NCBI GenBank assembly: GCA_014529385.2
Contig: CM043955.1
Coordinates: 135,170,108-135,234,107 of the forward strand
Origin: Adiantum capillus-veneris
Taxonomy: Eukaryota; Streptophyta; Polypodiopsida; Polypodiales; Pteridaceae
DNA length: 64,000 nt
Direction: 5' to 3'
A program made the position numbers and the translations under genes. Positions 11,414 to 22,503 of the stretch are shown in pieces (position 1 is the first letter of the stretch; every line of letters begins with the position of its first letter). Under the pieces are notes generated by a model that saw only the letters and a list, made by a program, of their open reading frames with translations, ran no database searches and was not told the DNA's origin.

Positions 11414-11935
11414 ACAAAAAAACAAAACAACAAATTTGAGAAAGTGATGCCAAGGTTGATGACCAAAAAGCAGTATCTCATGCTCGTGGGAGCAGATGAC
11501 TGTGGCCGAGACAAAATTATTAGAAAACACATGAAAATGACAACCTTTCAAGCAAGTTCAAAGAAGTAGAGCAAAAAGAAAACAAAGGACATGGCTGAAA
11601 CATCCATCCGGAAGTCCAAAATTGAAAGAAAAAGGGAGTATCAAAAGTTAAAACAAACATTGAAAGAGATTTTGACCACTAAAATGGAAAGTGAAGGAGA
11701 CTCTAACATGGAAAAGTTTGATGCACCCTCTCACTACAAAAAGTACACCATTCAAGATCGACGCATTGTGACCGAACAACCAATACGAGAGCTTAAAGAA
11801 CCAAGAACATCTTATGATAGACCTAAGAATGCAAAGAGAATTGATCTTGTTGAACAAGGAGAAGAACCAAGACTAGCTTACATAGCCACAGATCTCACCA
11901 AAGAGGAAGAGCAGCTTCAAGGATTTTAAGGGAGT
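11414..11935 (+). pseudogene. pol: E1 pol, region before reverse transcriptase
   Basis: This lysine- and glutamate-rich linker between protease and RT matches A/X at 28495-29089, C at 20683-21261 and D at about 63200-64000. Recognisable shared blocks are 'YQKLKQTLKEI' (11639-11671), 'TIQDRRIV' (11747-11770) and 'KRIDLVEQGEE' (11837-11869). It has no known catalytic role; in related elements it tethers protease to RT. Confidence 0.7.
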
Positions 11936-12283
11936 AGATCCGAGCGTATGTCAACATACAATACCCCTTGAGAGCAATGTTAAACCACGTAGACAACATC
12001 CCTATACCTATAATGAAATAATTTGAAGAAAATCAAAGAGCAGATAGACAAACTTAAGGAAGGAGGGTTTATCTATGACATAGAGCACACGGAGTCGGTG
12101 TCACCTATTGTGGTAGTGCCCAGAAAGAATGAAAAATTGAGGGTGTGTAAATCCTAAATAGTAAATGCTACCACGATCAAAGATAACTATCCCTTCCCCA
12201 TCATTGATCATGTGATTGAGAGAGTCACGGTCAAGGAAGCTTACATCTTTCTTCATGGATTTTTGGGCTATAACTAGCTTGCT

Positions 12284-12527
12284 CTTGGGGTCACCTAAGA
12301 AAAATGTAACCTATCACGTGAGTTCAATAGAAGGATATTTAAAGTTGTTGAAACTTACAAAAATATATATACATAAGGATAACATTTGTTTTCAAATTTA
12401 AAAAAAGGTACAGATTTTATAAGAAAAGGGTACATTATATTACTAAAAAAGTTCATAGATAAGGGGTTTACAAACATGCCTTGAACACACGTGATATGGT
12501 AGTTTTACACATAGTGAACCCCCCGAG
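12284..12527. mobile_element. MITE-like DNA transposon 1 (244 bp)
   Basis: The insertion splits the RT reading frame exactly. It is flanked by the 8-bp duplication AGCTTGCT (12276-12283 and 12528-12535). Its ends form imperfect inverted repeats about 45-50 bp long: the left starts CTTGGGG, the reverse complement of the right starts CTCGGGG, and both share ATCACGTG followed by GTTCAA. An 8-bp duplication fits the hAT superfamily. It has no coding capacity. Confidence 0.85.
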
Positions 12528-13325
12528 AGCTTGCTATCAAGACAAAAGATCAACACAAAATGGCCTTTGCCACAAAATGGCATATTGGCTTATCGGGTGA
12601 TGCCATTTGGCCTAACCAATGCACCTGTCACATTCCAAAGGCTGATGAGTCATGCATTCAAGGAATATCTAAAACAATCCTTAGAGATCTATATGGATGA
12701 CCTATGTGTGCATTCTCTTCGAATAGAAGAACATGTAGAACTCTTGAAAAAGGTCTTTGAGAAGTGCAAAACTTATCGTATTTTTCTAAGTTTGGAAAAA
12801 TGAATTTTTATGGTAAAACGAGGTAGGATTTTGGAGCATATTGTGTCTAAAAATGGCATTTCTATAGATCTTGAGAAGATGCAAGTGATTGTTTCTCTTT
12901 CAAGATCCACTAAAGGTAGAGAGGCACAGGTCTTTATGGGCCATTGTGGCATCTATTATCAAAGGTTTATTTACATGTACACAGTGGTCGCAAAACTTCT
13001 CTATGCTCTCATCACAAAATTCGAGTGGAATGAAGATTGTGAGAAAGTGTTTCAACAATTGAAGCAGAGACTCATTTGTACTTCAATTTGAAAGCTTTTG
13101 ATTGGAACAAGATCTTCCATGTAGATGTGTCGGCCTATGCTATCGGATGCATCTTAGCTCAATCTAGAGAGAACAAAATGGATTTTCCAATTTGTTGCTC
13201 TAGCAAACAGCTCAATAGTGCGGAACAAAATTATGCAACCACAGAAAGAGAAGGCTTGGGAATGATTTATGCAACCAAAAAGTTTAGATATTATCTTCTC
13301 ACAAAAAAATAATATTCTTTGCATC

Positions 13326-13786
13326 AGGGAAAATTTGGAATGGAAAAGGGGCCCTATAATGACTTTGACTTTCTCTCTCTTGTCCAAAACGGGCATACCG
13401 TAAAATGTTTACAAATGAAATCAAAACTTGTCGGACCCTTTGAAACTAGAATGTACTCATTGAGATATATCCATTAATACATAGCATTCCATCAGATTCC
13501 TTATATTCTAGAAGATTCCGTTTTTTAATGTGACAACTCCGTCTTACAGATGGAATCTCTCCCCACATTTCAGCTTCACCGGGGAGGCCATAACTTCTAT
13601 AAATCAACTCCAAATTCTTTAGAGTTTGGGGATCTAAAACCTAATTTCTAAGATCTTTCCAATAATATGTTGATTGATAGGGTTTTGAAAAAGCCATCAT
13701 GGACTTCACCAGGTTGCCCACTTTGTGGACAAGAGAGACAAGTCAAACATCCTTATAGGGCTCCTTTGAGAGTCCAAATTTTTCCT
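13326..13786. mobile_element. MITE-like DNA transposon 2 (about 461 bp)
   Basis: The insertion separates the RNase H blocks at 13312 and 13791. The two ends are inverted repeats of about 75 bp: AGGGAAAATTTGG on the left against AGGAAAAATTTGG on the reverse complement of the right. Both continue through GCCCTATAA and TCTCTCTTGTCCA. The flanks TTTGCATC and TGTGGATC may be a diverged 8-bp target duplication. The superfamily is uncertain. Confidence 0.8.
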
Positions 13787-14053
13787 AATGTGGATCACAA
13801 CTTTCTATTGTACTCAGTGAACAAACCATGCAATACTGGCCGCATAGTTCGATGGTTTATAATATTGTTAGAGTTTGACTTCACCGTAGTGGTCAAGAAA
13901 GGGACTACTCATCAAAGGGCAGACCATTTATCATGTTTGAAACATAGGGAAGCACCTCTAGGGATTGATGATGACTTGTTAGATTATCTTTTCAATATAC
14001 AGATGGTGCTGAGTTGGAATGAGCATGTGATACCATTGCATACCATTGGTTGA

Positions 14054-16042
14054 AAATGATTTCTCTGCTATTCAAAGCAAAATGCTCTATTAGACTTACT
14101 ATAAAGCAAGGCTTTTCAATGACCAACCGTGATGTATCCATGCCAGTACACATCGTGCAAGGCACATATGTCATCTACACACATTCTGGAGACTGTCACT
14201 GAAGCCAAGAACTTATCACACTATTTTCTAAAATGCATGCATGGCATGCCAGTATTGTGGACTCCTTTCACTAAAGCATGGTTTACACTTTCTCTATAAC
14301 ATCAGCTACTTTGTTTAGAAAGAGTTGAGGCTAGTATATTTGCTTATGATTTTTGTATCCTTGCTATCAAGAAAATATTTCACAGGATGACATGAATATA
14401 ATATCTTCTTATAAACCCAAGAAAATCTAATATGACTACTTTCTTTGGAGTATTATGAATCATTCTCTTCTGTTCGAGGAGAGATATGATCATTTTAAGA
14501 TTCGATTGTGAATGAGATTCCAACTATGAGATGATCTATGCTTATTTGCAACACTGATTGTGTCTGTTGGAGTAATAATTGTAGGGGTATGAACTAGCTG
14601 ATATACAATCACTCCATAGGTTCACAATTTGATCTCATCGTGGTTCTACTTTCAAGGAAAGAAGTCCATAAGCTACCAAGGGATAGTGGACAAGTTCAAC
14701 TTCCAGAGTTGACTTCAATCTCTGCTAGAGACAGTAGACTCTGTTGGTCACCGTTGGCTGCTAGGTTGAGTAGTATTCATACAGAGTCTAACCAAGGGAT
14801 TTGACATTCTCAATTTTAACCAAGGGATTTGGATGGCAATGGCAACACCCAGGGTTACAAGTGCAATACTACTTGATTTTCACTAATCTTTCAATTAGTG
14901 TTGATAGGACTTCTTAGGTGGGAGATTTGGTCATGTATATTTGACTACGGTAAGTAAACAACATTTCCAACCTCCAAATATGCATTTGGTTTGGTTTTCT
15001 TTTATTTTTTTGATTTATTTTTCCAAGTATGATGTATAAGCTTCTATGTGTTCATCCATTTTTCTCTTTAGAGTCATGACACGGTCATATAGGAGCAAAT
15101 AATTTTGGATTTACTGTCATAGATACATTTTTGTGTTATGCCGTTAAGGATATACATAGTAGAATTTTAGTTCGAATGTTGTCACAAGAGGAGAAACATG
15201 GTCTAGGAGTTGATGGAGTTGGTTAAGCCAATGTGGAGCAAGGATGATGAGGGTCCCTCTCACTCACATTGCAAAGTGTTTACAATTACCTCCACACACA
15301 AGTACATCTGATGTTCTTCCTTGGACATCCTTACCTGAGACATATTCCACATGTGGAGAATATGTGTCTGTGGGACTGGCACTAGTGCCCGTTTTTTCAA
15401 TTGTGTGTTGCAACAAAGTCCCTATGTGTTGGTCAAATCCGCTAGCTAGACCATTTCGAGCACATTGTATTAGAAACAATTTCAGTGGCAAAAAATTGGT
15501 GGATACTAAGGAAAGCTTGTTAAGATTACAAGTACTCTTCAAAAACTTTAACGGCGGGCGGTTGTTTTTACACGTAGCAAAGTTATGTTCAATTCAGGAA
15601 CTAGTTCATTTGGTACCTAGATGTGGTGGATTTTTACATTCTATTATGGTCCAAATATGTTGGCACGGTTCTCACGTAAATAGTATTTAGTTTTTTTCCC
15701 GTGAGTCGTGAGCATAACATTTTACATACACATCGACAAGTACGGTTATTGATATACAGGTTTGGATCTTTTTTGTTTTTGTTAAATGTATGCTCACTAG
15801 GTGTTATGGAACCTAGTGTTTAACAAAGGCTGATTTGGAGCGGCATGGACATTCCCCACACATTCATGGCATCGGTAGCTTTTAAAGCACTCTATGTGCA
15901 CTATCTCTATGAGATTAATTATAGATCTATCAATCACCAGTAGTGATGCCCAATTTTGAGTTTGGGACTTATTATAGGGTATTTAGTGAGATATCCTCAA
16001 AACAAAAAGGAAAGTCTAGCTTGCCAGCCAACTGGCAGAAGA
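14054..16042. other. Unassigned DNA
   Basis: E1 homology stops at 14053. An open frame at 15244-15690 (148 codons) resembles nothing I know and is probably fortuitous. A short duplicated phrase (AACCAAGGGATTTG) occurs near 14790 and 14820. The region may be decayed retroelement DNA. Confidence 0.3.
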
Positions 16043-16057
16043 GGAATGAGGGGGGAG
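16043..16057 (+). other. Possible polypurine tract
   Basis: GGAATGAGGGGGGAGTATAAC resembles the internal polypurine tract of A/X (GGAAGGGGGGAGTAAC). It could mark the remains of the E1 3' region, but the DNA to its left could not be tied to integrase. A single purine run is weak evidence. Confidence 0.3.
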
Positions 16058-16286
16058 TATAACATTTATAAAAAAAAATGCAAGCTTTGGTGAAGACGAC
16101 AATGAGCTACAAGGGCGTTGTGGTCGGCACATGAGTGGGCAATATCAAAATATTTTCTCTTGCTTAAATAACGCAAATCTCTTCATGGTGATGGTATATG
16201 GTAGGCTTATGGTGTAGATGGAATAAAAGAGCTCGTACAGGCTACTAGAGCTCATTCGCAGGAGGGCAGAGGCAGAGCACGAATGG

Positions 16287-17175
<889 letters not shown>

Positions 17176-17195
17176 TGGATGCTCTGATACTACTA
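17176..17195 (-). other. Primer-binding-site-like sequence
   Basis: On the minus strand the sequence reads AGTATCAGAGCATCC, close to the initiator-Met type TGGTATCAGAGCATCC of plant retroelements. The neighbouring LTR cannot be defined, and the adjacent DNA to the right still looks like the C-terminal part of element C. The match may be accidental. Confidence 0.3.
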
Positions 17196-17199
17196 GTCC

Positions 17200-17461
17200 A
17201 TCGTGCGCTATGGGGCTGCACACTTTTGTGAATCCAAAGACCGAATATGTTCTACACTTGGTCTTTTGTTTAGAAATCCACATGGGGCTTAGTCTTTTGA
17301 GCTTGCCATAAGCTCTTGGGTACCCAAATCTTCTTCTCATTTTGTTTTGTTTTTTTGGGTTGTGGTCCTGATTGAATCTTAGGTGTTCTGTGACTTGTCT
17401 CTTTGGAATATAGAGCTTGTCTCAATTGCCTTGAAGTGCAATCAACCTCTTTGGCACCCAT
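17200..17461 (-). pseudogene. Element C, tail with WVPK motif
   Basis: The minus-strand frame contains 'KKIWVPKSLWQ' (about 17310-17345) and a decayed second copy, 'MWISKQ'. This is the repeat that follows the second protease-like domain in elements A/X, B and D. In C the integrase core and second protease are deleted, so this tail follows the integrase zinc-binding region directly. Confidence 0.55.
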
Positions 17462-18043
17462 ATTTTTGTGATATACTGTGGGTTTGGTATTTCGAGTGTA
17501 TCATATGTCATTGGAGAGGTAGCTAAAAGCTCTGGCTCCCATCATAGACCTTAACGGCATCTCATCCCTCTTTATTGGTACTTTGGTACGCTGACAAGCA
17601 TCACATCTTTTAACATACTCTTCAACGTCCATATGTAATGTAGGCCACCATATTCCCATGGTTAAGACAATTCTTGTGTCTTATCCCTTAAGAAATGGCC
17701 TTCGCTTATTCCTCCATGTGCTGCTCTAAGATTGGAAAATACATGCTCTCCGTTGTACACATCATGGCTGATTATCTTTGCCTCTCTTATAGAGTTGATT
17801 TTCAATCAATGTGAAGTCTCTACCCTCTACCTCTATAGCTCTTTGACGTGCTCTAGAGGTATTTTCAAGAAACGTTGTCGTTGTCAGGTAGTGAACTATA
17901 TGTTGACTCCATTCCTGTGTAATTGTTACGTGAAATAGCATTGCATGTTCTACTGGTGGTGTAGATATGCATGTAGCACAATTAGTAACATACTCATGAA
18001 CATCAACACACCTATTTGGCCAATAAAATCCTGAGTGTTTCAA
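17462..18043 (-). pseudogene. pol: Element C, RNase H-integrase linker and integrase N-terminus
   Basis: The minus strand at 18043-17762 matches the A/X region at 30718-31010. It includes 'YWPNRCVDVHEYV', a C-x2-C pair, and 'LIENQLYKRGKDNQ'. Beyond it (17760-17520) a decayed H-H-C-C zinc-binding domain can be followed through many stops. The DDE catalytic core is absent. Confidence 0.7.
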
Positions 18044-18520
18044 GCGCTAATATATTTTTGTTTGCGAGCAATGAAATACGTGATTCTAAAAGATAGCAAT
18101 CATACTCTTATGGAATTATGCATAATTGTAAAATATTATTCAAGTCTAAATAATACAAACATCTGTCAATTAATTGAAAATTATTGGATTGGCGAACCAT
18201 TTGTCGTTTAAATTCTTGCTCAGTCCCATCAAACTCTCCTTCATATGATAGTAAACTAACTATCTCTTGAGACCACTCGGGAACCATTTCAACATTGAAA
18301 AGATATGCATCAGGGATGTCATTGTCTACACCTTTTGGAGCTTCTCCATTTGGCAATCTGGAAAGATGATCTGCTTGAAGGTGTGTCTTTTCCTTTTCAA
18401 CCACTATTGTAAAATCAAACTCTAGCAATATGATGAACCATTGTACAATGTGTCCGGTATTTCATGGTTTGTTTACAAGGTATAAGAGGGCTTGCTGATT
18501 AGTGAAAAACACAAGTTGGT
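18044..18520 (-). pseudogene. pol: Element C, RNase H C-terminal part
   Basis: Read leftward, it covers 'LLYLVNKP' (about 18470), 'EFDFTIVV' (18425-18402) and 'ADHLSRLPNGEAP' (about 18372-18334). The last is the conserved end of gypsy RNase H. It continues across the 1-kb insertion to the rest of RNase H at 19559. Confidence 0.75.
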
Positions 18521-18527
18521 TTTGTAA

Positions 18528-19551
18528 TGGGACTATTTTTTCAAGTTCTTAAAGTCAGAAAGAATGCAATAGGTTATATATTTTGTTAAATATGGTTTAA
18601 AAGATTGTTGAATAGTTTATGAGATAGAGAGTATTAGTTGTACACAAATGAGTTCGAGATACCGATAATTATTGAATAAAAGATCATTTGGTTGTAGATT
18701 GTAAAGTAAACACATAGTGAAAATTATTGTTTTCATCAATATCAATGTTTTATTTTCATGTGTTTTAGCTTAAAATACATGGACAAGCTTAAAATAAGTT
18801 GAAAAAGTCATGGAGACCCAAAAATAGAGGTTTTATGAGTCGTCATCTAAAAGTTTTGTTTTTAGCCAAAAGGAGTTTTTCGCAATTCTGTTGATGATGC
18901 CTTGTAGACCAGACTTATTCCCATCATTTTGAGTACTTGAAAGCTTATATTTTGCGTTTGTATTACAAAGTTATGGTAAAAACAAATTGCATGCAGCATC
19001 AGAGTAGCCTACAAACAACAAACATGTTAGCTTACAAACAGATATACACAGGTAATATTGCTTTTGTTTCATCCAATCAAGAAGTGATTGCACTCTTTTA
19101 TGATGATACAAAATTATGTTTTTGAATTTGATTATCATGTTGAATTGGTTGTACGAGTATGTTCTTTTGGCTATTTTCTAGACTTTGCAGAAAGCAATGT
19201 GATATCTACTCTACAAAGTGAAATGGGATATGTGCAAGGTGTCATGATATTGAGATTATGATCGTGTTGCACTTCGGATGATGATCACTATTGCCAACCA
19301 AAGATTGAGATTGTGATTGTGATTGAGATTGAGATTGTGCACAAGCTTGAGCTCGAGATTGCGATTGTGATTGAGAGTGAGATTGTGATTGAGATATCTC
19401 GGGGGTGGTAAGGAGGTATGAAATGAGCTAATCTCTTCCTATAATCATTATCTTGTATCCATACAAAATCTCTATTTCATCTATTTACTCTCCGTACTCT
19501 CTATATTCTTTGTTCATCAATCTATTTTGCTCTCTCGTGTCGTGTCAAAGC
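18528..19551. mobile_element. 1,024-bp insertion in the element C RNase H
   Basis: The insertion splits the minus-strand RNase H between the blocks 'HYLLT' (right) and 'LVFF' (left). The direct repeat TTTGTAA flanks it (18521-18527 and 19552-19558). No terminal inverted repeat is seen. Inside is a (GATTGT)n-type repeat at about 19306-19396. The right part is CT-rich, like the transcribed part of an LTR. It could be a solo LTR or another non-coding insertion; the class is unresolved. Confidence 0.55.
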
Positions 19552-20660
19552 TTTGTAAGGAGATAATGCCAAAATTTCTTAACAACATATATAATCCCTA
19601 GCCCTTCTCTCTCAGTGGTAGTGTAGTTCTTTTCAACACTGTTAAGATGTCTGCTGGCATAACAGACTGGGAAGTCCATATTTCCTTCTCCTACTTAAGC
19701 CAAGATGCATCCTATAGCAAATATTGAAGCATCAATATGAAGATGAAAGATCTTTTCCCAATTTGGTGCTTTTAATATGAGAGCGGATGTTAGTGTTTTC
19801 TTCAACTTTTGAAATGACTCCTCACACTCCTCCGTCCATTCAAAGACTTTTATAAGTTTATATAGGGTTTGAGCAATAACTGCATATATGTGGATGAACC
19901 TCCTTCAATAACCACAATATCCCATAAGGCATTGTACCTGCTTTGTGTTGTTTGGTTTAATTTAGGCATCTCTACAATCACTTTTATCTTATCCAAAACC
20001 GTAGATATGCCATTCTTTGAGACAATCTGCTCCAAGATTTTGCCTTGTCTAGCCATGAATAGACACTTTTCAGGGTTGAGACAGATCCTATACGTCCTGC
20101 ACTTCATGACTCTATTTTTTTGAGGTGTTTTGTATGTTCACCTTTCAAGAGAGAGTTTACACATAGGTCATCCATATATATTTCCAAGAATATTCTCAAG
20201 TAGTCTTTAAAGGCATGTGCCATTAATCTTTGTAATGTTGCCTACACATTAGTCAATCCAAAGGGCATAGCTCTATATGCATATATGTCCCACTATGTGA
20301 AAATGCAGTCTTATATTGATCTTCAGGAGTGATTGCAAGCTGGTTGTAGCCGGAGAATCCGTCTAAGAAGATATATGCCCGATTGCTTGCCACTCATTCT
20401 AGAACATGGTCAGTGAAAGGGATAATTATCCCTTATTGTGGCTACTTTAACCTTCTTTAGATTGACACATACTCAAAGTTTACCATTCTTTTTAGGCACT
20501 ACCACAATTGAAGATACCCAGTCGATGTGTTCTACTCATAGATCAACTCAATTTCCTTTAGTCTATCAATCTCTTCCTTGATACGCTCAGCAAACATATC
20601 ATTATATGTGTTGGGTAGGCTTTGCATAAGGTTTTAATGGGATCGTGTGCTAGTATACTA
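19552..20660 (-). pseudogene. pol: Element C, reverse transcriptase and start of RNase H
   Basis: The minus-strand blocks include thumb sequence 'KILEQIVSKNGIS' (about 20046-20007), 'RICLNPEKC' (20089-20063), and the RT palm/fingers at 20130-20640 in several frames. It is homologous to 29100-30240 of A/X and heavily frameshifted. Confidence 0.75.
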
Positions 20661-21304
20661 TCGGATCTACTCCTTTAGGTCTTTATATGACCAAGAAAAC
20701 ATGTCCTTGTACTCCTTGAGAAGACTTATGAGCTTCTCTTCTTCTTTTAAACTTAGATCGATTGCTATATAGACCGGCCTTGACTCTTCTCCTAGCTCTA
20801 CCAACTCTATCTTCTTTGCATCTCTGGCCTGTCTCATAAGACTCCTTGTCCTTTTTCTCTCGTGCGGGTTGTGTCATCACTACCTTTCTGTCTTGAATAG
20901 TGACTTTTCTGTAGTAGGAAGGTAGGCTCACTTTTTTGTCATTTTTTTCACCCTCTTCTTCACCACTCTCTAATTCAGTTGTCCACATTTCCTTTAGAGT
21001 ATGCTTGAGATCTCTGTATTTCTTCTTTCTCTCAACCTTGGTCCATTTAGTTTCTCCACACTGATCTAGTCTTGGTTCTTTTGCTTTCTTGGGTTTTGTT
21101 TCATTTTCATACTTTTGAGTTTGTTTTCTCAAGTTTCTTGTGTTGTCTTGTGTCTTTGGACTCGGAGCTCTAGAGAATATCCCTGAAACTTTGTCTTTAA
21201 CAAAATGCGTAGAGCTCTTACCTACTATTGCAATGCAACAGATGGCATTGCAATGTGGCAACCGACACGGGAGTAGGAAGCGCGAGAAGGAGAGAAGTGA
21301 GCAT
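20661..21304 (-). pseudogene. pol: Element C, region before reverse transcriptase
   Basis: The minus-strand frame from 21261 to 20683 contains 'FVKDKVSG' (about 21205-21180), 'KYRDLKHTLKEMWTTE' and 'VTIQDRKVV'. These correspond to the lysine-rich linker before RT in A/X, D and E1. Homology ends at the M LTR, so the missing upstream half of C should lie to the right of the window, beyond the 5' end of element D/M. Confidence 0.7.
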
Positions 21305-21582
21305 TGTTAGCTCACACTGTGTTTCTATTATCCAAAACTTGAAAAATAACTTACAAAAATTGGCCTTTATACCTTAGCCAAGGTTTCTTTGGTCAAAAAC
21401 TAATAATTTGGGAGTTTTAACTAAGTATAAGTTGATGCAATCTGGAAGCTTATAGCCCCCGCTCATCCATTACAATATCCATCTGGAAAATAGAGTTACA
21501 ATATTCCCAATTTATCAAAAGAATAAATGTTTTCACAATAAAAGCTCCCGAAAATGATACATGGATTAGCTTGCTGCTAACA
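21305..21582 (-). mobile_element. 3' LTR of element D/M (278 bp)
   Basis: Read on the minus strand, it starts TGTTAGCAGCAAGC directly after a polypurine tract and ends GAGCTAACA, giving the perfect terminal inverted pair TGTTAGC/GCTAACA. It borders decayed element C DNA on its left (…AGCAT). The matching 5' LTR lies beyond the right edge of the window. Confidence 0.75.
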
Positions 21583-21595
21583 TTCCCCCCTCCTT
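21583..21595 (-). other. Terminal polypurine tract of D/M
   Basis: Minus strand AAGGAGGGGGGAA precedes the LTR start TGTTAGC. It primes plus-strand DNA synthesis in LTR elements. Confidence 0.8.
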
Positions 21596-21620
21596 GACTG
21601 TGTCGTCCCTTGACACAATT

Positions 21621-22503
21621 TCATGGACCAAAGTAGTCTTTGGGTTGATAGATGGCGAGGCGGTGTTTAAGTGCGTGTAGAGCTTTCTCATATTTGATGC
21701 GTCTTTCTTTGTCAGGGACTTGCAAAAACTGAATAGTGACTTTGTTTTTAAGTTTGATAGCAGAATAGCCAACAAACCTTGATGTTAGATTGTGGATCAC
21801 TGGCCCGAAAATATTTGTCCACCATGTGAAGAATCCTGTGTAAAAAGCCTCTTCGAATGACAACATATTGCTTGATGGCAGGAACATGCATCTATCATAG
21901 AAGCCATAGAGGACTTCTTCTGAGGGCTTTCCACTCAGATCATAGCATAAACCTTTGTTACCTTCTAGGAAAGACATCCATGGGGCTCTTGCTTGCTCAG
22001 GCTCATGAAAAGCTTGAATGCATGTAAGCAGCATTCGACAGATTTTATAGAGCATAGCACATGAGAGGTCAGGTAGACTTTTGAAGAAGTTCATGACGCC
22101 CGTTAGGGTTTTCACCATGTATTCCTTGGTTGCTATTCCCTGCTCTGGAGCTAGCAGTCTTGGTTAGTTGAGCCAAGTTGGTCTCTTATTCCTCAATGCA
22201 TTGTGTGCCTGCCATGTCCTTACCCTTGGTACATGACAGAATGTAGGGTCTTTCTCTATTGAAGTAGGTGCTCTTGTAAACAGAATGAGATATCTAGAGT
22301 TCTCGTTGAGCCAGTTCTTTCTCCATTTGGGTTGGAGAGCATCTGAGTCTTCTGCCTGCATATCCTTGTTAAGTCTTTCTTTGACTTGCAGTAGGTCCAC
22401 CTTTATCAAAGGGTACGGCAACAACTGCTGATTCCATTGAGCATTAATCCGTCTTGTTTGTTTTGTTTGATTCATTTCTTTATGTTGTTTCATTTTTGTA
22501 CTT
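21621..22503 (-). pseudogene. ORF-X of element D/M, C-terminal part
   Basis: This is the last third of the extra 3' protein of D/M, in two frames (22493-22164 and 22118-21621). It aligns with the C-terminal part of the A/X copy (51790-52683). Shared landmarks are a Pro-Thr-Phe-Cys-x-Val-Pro-Arg motif (near 22254), the 'PDLSCAMLYKICRMLLTCIQAF' region (about 22083-22018), 'FLEGNKGLC' and 'LSFEEAFYTGFF'. No transmembrane segment is evident. Coding breaks at 22503, where A/X is inserted, and resumes at 53629. The function is unknown. Confidence 0.75.

Larger units (their letters stand above)
11936..14053 (+). pseudogene. pol: E1 reverse transcriptase and RNase H, interrupted
   Basis: Ty3/gypsy RT/RNase H blocks appear in normal order. 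They are: the strand before the first catalytic Asp (12200-12283), 'FGLTNAP' (12607-12627), the YMDD active site (about 12692-12703), the thumb/connection 'ILEHIVSKNGIS' (12829-12864), 'MGHCGIYYQRF' (12936-12968), and RNase H 'DVSAYAIGC' (13122-13149) to 'ADHLSC' (13920-13937). Two MITE-like insertions break it at 12284-12527 and 13326-13786. Homology ends near 14053, before integrase. Confidence 0.85.

Noticed and set aside
15244-15690. 148-codon open frame as a host gene
   Set aside because: No recognisable domain, no homologue in the window, and a fully overlapping antisense frame. Nothing supports coding.
17176-17195. 5' end of a separate minus-strand element
   Set aside because: Only a primer-site-like 15-mer; no LTR boundary or downstream gag could be found. 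Kept only as a weak site.
21305-21582. Solo LTR
   Set aside because: A polypurine tract and ORF-X coding abut it on the inner side, so it is the 3' LTR of D/M rather than a solo copy.
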